DNA of 6,258 nt from Paracoccaceae bacterium (GTDB taxonomy: Bacteria; Pseudomonadota; Alphaproteobacteria; Rhodobacterales; Rhodobacteraceae). Position numbers and translations under genes: made by a program. Positions 1 to 4,020 of the stretch are shown here, piece after piece. Numbering within the stretch: position 1 is the first letter of the stretch; the number at the start of each line of letters is the position of its first letter. Under the pieces are notes generated by a model. The model did not search any database, was not told where the DNA came from, and saw nothing but the letters and a program-made list of their open reading frames with translations. The DNA lies in assembly GCA_003545125.1 (NCBI GenBank), contig DQCI01000109.1:1038-7295 (forward strand), given 5' to 3'.

Positions 1-1104
1 TCACCAGCAGCCTTGGCAAGCGTTCTACGCCGTCCCACTCCGGCCCATTCAAATGGTCCTGAACAGGGTGAAATGCGTTCTCCAGAGCAAGCACATGGGC
101 GGATCCGCGACATACGCTTTGCCCGGGTCGAAGCGGACCTTGTCCGCCGCGATCTTGCGAAGTGCCGCAAGGATGTCGTCCGACAAATCGCCAGCAAACT
201 GCTGGATCGGACGCCCTTCGGCTGTGATCCGAAGCCGGAACACGTCGGAGCGGATCTCGTCTTCCAGCCGAAGGAGGCAGAGAACAGCGTTTCGATACCT
301 GGCTATCGGAGCCCCGCCCTTTCTGGCGTCCGGCCAACCACACTCGATGACGGCGACTGCCCTTTGTGTCTGGCGCCAGGCGTATCCAAGTGGGTTCGAC
401 GTCTCGAGGACGGACACGGATACCCCGTGGGCCTCGTTGAGCAGAAGGCCCGCCACTTTGGACAGCGCGAAGCCGCGCCGAACCAATGACGTGGTGACTT
501 TGAAGACGACTTCGCTGCGTGAAGGGAAAGCCGCGTCTTTGGATCCAATCGGGCGTTCACGGTTGTCGCCGTGGCGTATCAGAATTGCGATCGGGTCGTC
601 GGGTGCCAGACCTGCCACGTCGATAGAGACCGGTTCGATGTCCGTCGGGACGTCCGCGACGTCATTGCGCAATTCCGGACCCGTGGTCGTCAAGCCGAGA
701 AAGCGGTCAACCGGGTATTTCAACCAAAATCAGAGAACATTGGCCAACACGGGCTTGCGGCCCGCCTTCCGTTTCTTGGCGTTGGACCAGTTGATCGTGC
801 CAGGCACCCGCATGATGCAGTCGGCGTTGTGGCAGTTGTCGCCACCAAGCTTGGACGCCAGGCCCCTTTTTGGTGGTTCAGCGGTCGTCAGGTCGTGCAA
901 AGGCTCCTCGAGCAACGAGAAGGCCTGGTATCTACCCCCGGAGAAGATGATGGCGGTGCGGCGCGGATCGAAGGTTTTCAGCTTCGCCAATGAGGCGTCG
1001 CTGGGGTCGTCCACATCGACGGGGAGCATGACGGCCCGCGCGACATCCGCCGTCTTGGCCTGGAGCGCCGGGCGCATGTCGGTTTCGTGGCCGAGTGCAG
1101 TCAT
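1..1104 (-). pseudogene. Decayed phage/plasmid primase-helicase (RepB-like primase plus VapE-type region), truncated by window edge
   Basis: Reading the minus strand from about 1104 down, the conceptual protein shows an archaeo-eukaryotic-type primase core. It has an acidic VDVDDP motif (codons near 1024-1007), IIFSGGRYQAF, GGDNCHNADCIMRVPGTINWS and a basic NAKKRKAGR segment. A linker follows, containing FPSRSEVVFKV and LLLNEAHGVS. The start of a VapE-like helicase region comes next: YRNAVLCLLRL, then FAGDLSDD, FDPGKAYVAD and, in a shifted frame, LALENAFHPVQDHL and GPEWDGVERLPRLL up to the edge. Such proteins prime and unwind DNA during replication of phages or integrated elements. The gene is broken: a TGA at 730-732 interrupts the frame, and one base is missing near 102/103. 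The open frame continues upstream to a TTG at 1221, but residues before about 1104 resemble nothing and an in-frame TGA lies just beyond, so the true N-terminus appears lost. The family call is from recognised motifs, not a search. A longer plus-strand frame across this region is an antisense shadow. Confidence 0.8.
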
Positions 1105-1399
1105 TGGTCGAACATGCAGCGATTGGCCGGGGTGAGCCCAAAACGGAACTGCGACGCAGATTGTGCTTGTACGCACCGCGTGCAGCTCCCTGAAACGTTG
1201 CGAACTTGGCCAGAGGCACAACCGGGTTGCCGCGTAGAGCCGACGGTCTCACATTGCAAAAGGGGTGCGGTGATCGTTGAGGCGCGGTTTGGGGGAGAGA
1301 TCGGACCGAAGATTGTTTTCAAGGAAATCATTGGCTTCAAACCGTTCCAAAGGGGCCACCCGTCACTTTGCGGGATCTCAGGCCGACACGCGTCATTGT

Positions 1400-1419
1400 C
1401 ATCCGCGCAGCGGCGGATG
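1400..1419. promoter_or_regulatory. Perfect 7-bp inverted repeat upstream of the transporter gene
   Basis: CATCCGC (1400-1406) and GCGGATG (1413-1419) are perfect inverted copies separated by six bases. The repeat lies about 70 bp before the MFS start, inside the 1253-1490 intergenic stretch, which otherwise holds no convincing gene. No T-run follows it. It could be an operator for a regulator of the transporter, an RNA hairpin, or chance in GC-rich DNA. A TTGTCA lies just upstream at 1396-1401 and a TAACCT at 1425-1430, but their spacing is too wide for an ordinary sigma-70 promoter. No regulator gene is visible in the window. Confidence 0.25.
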
Positions 1420-1477
1420 TGGTGTAACCTGAAGCATCTCGTCCGCGTTGCGCCTGTCGCATCGGGCGCTCTGACAC

Positions 1478-1482
1478 GAGGA
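1478..1482 (+). promoter_or_regulatory. Ribosome binding site supporting a TTG start
   Basis: GAGGA sits eight bases before the TTG at 1491 and is complementary to the 3' end of 16S rRNA. It decides the start of the transporter gene. The next in-frame ATG is at residue 22, inside the first predicted membrane segment, and would be too late. Confidence 0.6.
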
Positions 1483-1490
1483 CACGTTCT

Positions 1491-2798
1491 TTGCAGCCGA
1501 CCGGAACCACGCCTTCGATCGCCCCGCTCCTGGCGGTGAATTTCGTTGGCACGATGGGGTTTTCCATCGTGACGCCGTTTCTGGTCGTGCTGGTCACACA
1601 ATGGGGTGGCAACGCCGTTGTCTACGGGGTGCTCGCGGCCACCTATTCGGTGTTCCAACTCTTCGGCGCCCCGATCCTGGGCAAGATGTCAGATCGGATC
1701 GGCCGCCGACGCGTGTTGTTGCTGAGCCAGCTTGGCACGCTCGCGTCCTGGGGCGTTTTCCTTGTCGCGTTTTCGGTCCCGGATGCCGCGCTGTTCGATG
1801 TCGAAAGCCGTTGGCTCGGAGATTTCGCGCTGACATTGCCCCTGCTGATCCTGTTCCTGGCTCGGGCCGCGGACGGGTTGACCGGCGGCAATGTCTCGGT
1901 GTCGAACGCCTATCTTGCCGACATCACGCCCGAGGCGGATCGCGCAAGAAATTTCGGGCGGATGGCCATTTCCGGCAACCTCGGTTTTATCGTCGGCCCG
2001 GCGCTGGCCGGTCTGCTCGGCGCGACGCTGCTGGGCGACGTGCTGCCGGTTCTCGCGGCCTTTGCCATCTCGGCTCTGGCCCTTGCGCTCATTCGGTTTG
2101 GTCTGGTGGACGTTCCCCCGGGCAACATCACCGAGACCTTGGAAGCCCCAACACCGTGCGACCTTTTCGGCCAAGAGCATCGGCCCGCCTACGAGGTCAG
2201 TTGCCATCAGACCGACGGGATCGGCGCGATCCTGGCCATCCCGGGTATGCGGGTGCTCATGGCAGTCAATTTCCTGGTGATGCTGGGGTTCAGTTTCTTT
2301 TACGTCGCTTTTCCGGTCCACGCGGTGGAGGGGCTGAACTGGAACGTGACCTCCATCGGTACCTATTTCGCGGTGCTGAGCTTGGCGATGATCGTGGTCC
2401 AGGGGCCACTCCTTGCGCGCGCCTCACAAGTGTTCAGCGAGCGTGCGCTGATGAGTTTTGGCGGAATGGCGCTGGCGCTCGGGTTCGTCGTTCTCTTGTC
2501 GCCGGGGACGGCCTTGGTTTACGCGGCCGCTCTGCTGATCGCGCTCGGGAACGGGCTCATGTGGCCGACCTTCATGTCGGTGCTGTCGCGGGCCGCCGGC
2601 ACAAGACTGCAGGGCGCGGTCCAGGGGTTTTCGCAAAGCGCAGGCGCGGTTGCCAGTATCGCAGGGCTGGTTGCCGGCGGGATCCTCTATGTCCCGCTGG
2701 GCGCTGGTCTGTTTGCGATCGCGGGCGTGGTGATCGCGGTGGCGGCGATCGCGATTGGTGGCTACCGGTCGCCGCCGCCGGTGCCTCAGCCTGCGTGA
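1491..2798 (+). CDS. MFS transporter, TetA/DHA1-like drug:H+ antiporter type
   Basis: A complete 435-residue inner-membrane protein, the usual length for a 12-helix major facilitator. Hydrophobic segments start near residues 10, 42, 76, 113, 156 and 183. A hydrophilic central loop spans about 203-243, and the second half starts near 245. Motif A of the family is clear between helices 2 and 3 (GKMSDRIGRRR, residues 64-74). The helix 4 region carries LARAADGLTGGN with Arg125, and helix 5 carries a motif-C-like GNLGFIVGPALAG (162-174), typical of drug:H+ antiporters of the DHA1/TetA group. Export of a small molecule driven by the proton gradient is therefore likely, but the substrate cannot be read from sequence and I would not call it tetracycline resistance. 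The start is TTG, supported by the upstream GAGGA. The C-terminal tail is short and proline-rich. No adjacent regulator is present; the neighbour upstream is a primase relic and the one downstream a co-directional CDGSH gene. Confidence 0.9.
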   Translation: MQPTGTTPSIAPLLAVNFVGTMGFSIVTPFLVVLVTQWGGNAVVYGVLAATYSVFQLFGAPILGKMSDRIGRRRVLLLSQLGTLASWGVFLVAFSVPDAALFDVESRWLGDFALTLPLLILFLARAADGLTGGNVSVSNAYLADITPEADRARNFGRMAISGNLGFIVGPALAGLLGATLLGDVLPVLAAFAISALALALIRFGLVDVPPGNITETLEAPTPCDLFGQEHRPAYEVSCHQTDGIGAILAIPGMRVLMAVNFLVMLGFSFFYVAFPVHAVEGLNWNVTSIGTYFAVLSLAMIVVQGPLLARASQVFSERALMSFGGMALALGFVVLLSPGTALVYAAALLIALGNGLMWPTFMSVLSRAAGTRLQGAVQGFSQSAGAVASIAGLVAGGILYVPLGAGLFAIAGVVIAVAAIAIGGYRSPPPVPQPA

Positions 2799-2819
2799 CC
2801 CTCCCTTCGCGCCGGTCAC
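2795..2819 (+). terminator. Weak inverted repeat overlapping the transporter stop codon
   Basis: GTGACC (2795-2800, containing the TGA stop) is the inverse complement of GGTCAC (2814-2819), with a 13-base loop. The stem is short and no T-run follows, so intrinsic termination is doubtful. The rest of the 2799-2935 gap shows no clear promoter, and the downstream gene may be transcribed through from the transporter. Confidence 0.2.
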
Positions 2820-2924
2820 AAGGTCGCGATCCGGGCCGCTGAACAGGTCGCGCGATTTGCGATCTCGGGTATCTTCCCGCCACGGGCCAATCGGCCAGAT
2901 CAACGACCGGCCAGCAACACCGCG

Positions 2925-2929
2925 AAAGG
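2925..2929 (+). promoter_or_regulatory. Ribosome binding site of the CDGSH gene
   Basis: AAAGG lies six bases ahead of the ATG at 2936, giving ordinary spacing and supporting that codon as the start. Confidence 0.5.
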
Positions 2930-2935
2930 TACGCC

Positions 2936-3586
2936 ATGTCCGAACTGCCCAAGATCACCCCGCGCGAAGACGGTCCACTGGTCGTCGAGAACCCGCCCCG
3001 CCTGACCGACCCGGACGGTGCCGAGATCGAAACCAAGGCGGTGGCGGCGTTGTGCCGCTGCGGCGCCTCGAAGAACAAGCCGTTCTGCGACGGCTCGCAC
3101 AACGAGATCGGCTTCGAGAGCGCGCCCGACCGTTCGCGCCTGCGCAATACGCCGATCGATTACCAGGGTGTCGCCGAGGGTGTCGCCGAGGGTGTCGCAG
3201 TGACGATCAGTTACACGCCGGTGCTCTGCACGCATGCGGCGCAATGCCAGGCGCGCGCGGCAGCGGTGTTCAATCCGAAGGCGAAACCCTGGATCCAGCC
3301 CGGGAACGGGGCACTCACCGAGATCCTCGATGTGATCGCAGCCTGTCCATCTGGCGCCTTGCGGATCTCTGTCGGCGATACACCGCAGCAGCACATGACA
3401 ACGGGCGACGTCGGGATCCAGGTCCAAAAGAATGGGCCCTATCACGTTTCCAACGTTGCACTCGAGGCCGAGTTCAACGGTGTTGGCGCGTCGCGCACCA
3501 AGTTTTCTCTCTGCCGTTGCGGCCTGTCGAAGAACAAACCATTCTGCGACGGCTCGCACCACGACGCGGCGTGGACCGACGACTGA
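2936..3586 (+). CDS. Iron-sulfur protein with two CDGSH motifs flanking a Fer4_19-like domain
   Basis: A complete 216-residue soluble protein with no signal peptide or membrane segment. The N-terminal CDGSH zinc-finger-like motif CRCGASKNKPFCDGSH occupies residues 40-55. A near-identical C-terminal copy, CRCGLSKNKPFCDGSH, occupies 193-208. Both fit C-x-C-x2-S-x3-P-x-C-D-G-S-H, whose three Cys and one His bind a 2Fe-2S cluster in this family. The middle (about 90-146) resembles the divergent mono-cluster ferredoxin domain (Fer4_19), with C98-x5-C104, the VFNPKAKPWI stretch, and C137 in the CPSGAL signature. The protein probably carries up to three iron-sulfur clusters and acts in electron transfer or redox sensing in the cytoplasm; the partner is unknown. 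The linker before the middle domain contains a 12-bp tandem repeat (residues 78-88). The gene lies 137 bases after the transporter, in the same direction. It ends two bases before the stop of a doubtful minus-strand frame. Confidence 0.92.
   Translation: MSELPKITPREDGPLVVENPPRLTDPDGAEIETKAVAALCRCGASKNKPFCDGSHNEIGFESAPDRSRLRNTPIDYQGVAEGVAEGVAVTISYTPVLCTHAAQCQARAAAVFNPKAKPWIQPGNGALTEILDVIAACPSGALRISVGDTPQQHMTTGDVGIQVQKNGPYHVSNVALEAEFNGVGASRTKFSLCRCGLSKNKPFCDGSHHDAAWTDD
3167..3198 (+). repeat. In-frame 12-bp tandem repeat in the CDGSH gene linker
   Basis: GGTGTCGCCGAG occurs at 3167-3178 and 3179-3190, followed by the first eight bases of a third copy at 3191-3198. It encodes GVAEGVAEGVA, at the junction between the first CDGSH domain and the ferredoxin-like domain. 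The unit is a multiple of three, so gain or loss of copies would lengthen or shorten the linker without breaking the frame. Slippage is the likely origin. Confidence 0.85.
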
Positions 3587-3588
3587 TT

Positions 3589-3936
3589 TCAGCCTGTCGG
3601 CACGTGCTGCCTGCTCGTCGCGCCCCGGCGCACGGCGTGCATCTGTTCCGGCGTCGCCTTGGTCCGAAGCAGAGCGGAAATCTTGACGATTGGCATCGCG
3701 AGGAGCCCGGCGAGAGCGTCGAGAACAGCTTTTTCGCGCGCGTTGCCAGCGGCACGCTCGTTTTCCGGGGCGTTAAGACTCCATTGTTGGGCGCTCAAGG
3801 TAGGCGTCGACAAGACGGGCGCTGCCGGGGGCGAGGGCGGCCCGCTCGACGGCCGGTTGGCCATCAGGCATCTCGACCCGCCAAACCGGCCTATGCTGAC
3901 CGACGCGTCACCCGGGAAGGCGTCGCGGATCGACAT
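3589..3936 (-). CDS. Uncharacterised 115-residue frame, possibly frameshifted; doubtful gene
   Basis: I recognise no family. Taken as one frame from ATG 3936, residues 1-20 (MSIRDAFPGDASVSIGRFGG) and 55-115 (NAPENERAAGNAREKAVLDA onward, including LAGLLAMPIVKISALL and KATPEQMHAV) look like ordinary protein with GC-rich third positions. The middle 34 residues are Ser/Pro-rich and unnatural. In the neighbouring frame the same stretch reads VEMPDGQPAVERAALAPGSA and then RLVDAYLERPTMES, which looks far more protein-like. One base missing in the C-run at 3877-3879 and one extra at 3775/3776 would join the three pieces into a smooth 115-residue protein. The frame is also open upstream of the ATG to 3993, without a standard start codon and without a clear ribosome binding site. 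It lies in the 434-base stretch between the CDGSH gene (convergent, two bases apart) and the VWA gene, where nothing else is convincing. It may be a decaying gene, a frame with assembly errors, or no gene at all. Confidence 0.35.
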   Translation of the reverse strand: MSIRDAFPGDASVSIGRFGGSRCLMANRPSSGPPSPPAAPVLSTPTLSAQQWSLNAPENERAAGNAREKAVLDALAGLLAMPIVKISALLRTKATPEQMHAVRRGATSRQHVPTG

Positions 3937-4020
3937 GGCGTCGGCATCGGTGGTTTCGATCGGGGCCAGGACCCGCGACAGGTTGAACTCTTTTCAGCGC
4001 TCCAGAGCCGCGTCGTTCGC

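Noticed and set aside
53..1135. Long plus-strand open frame (360 codons) opposite the primase region
   Set aside because: Its Ser/Arg-rich translation resembles no protein, while the minus strand shows clear primase motifs. It is an antisense shadow of GC-rich coding DNA.
1101..1658. Minus-strand frame of 185 codons opposite the transporter start and the intergenic region
   Set aside because: It has no recognisable motif and an Arg/Cys-rich composition, and it overlaps the transporter start antisense. It is not needed to explain the region.
1601..2842. Plus-strand open frame of 413 codons inside the transporter
   Set aside because: It lies in the +2 phase of the transporter and is rich in Arg, with no hydrophobic segments. 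The overlapping frame has full MFS motifs.
3599..3611. Short palindrome around GCACGTGC after the CDGSH stop, considered as a terminator
   Set aside because: The stem is only about four pairs around a palindromic core and no T-run follows, so it is not distinguishable from chance.
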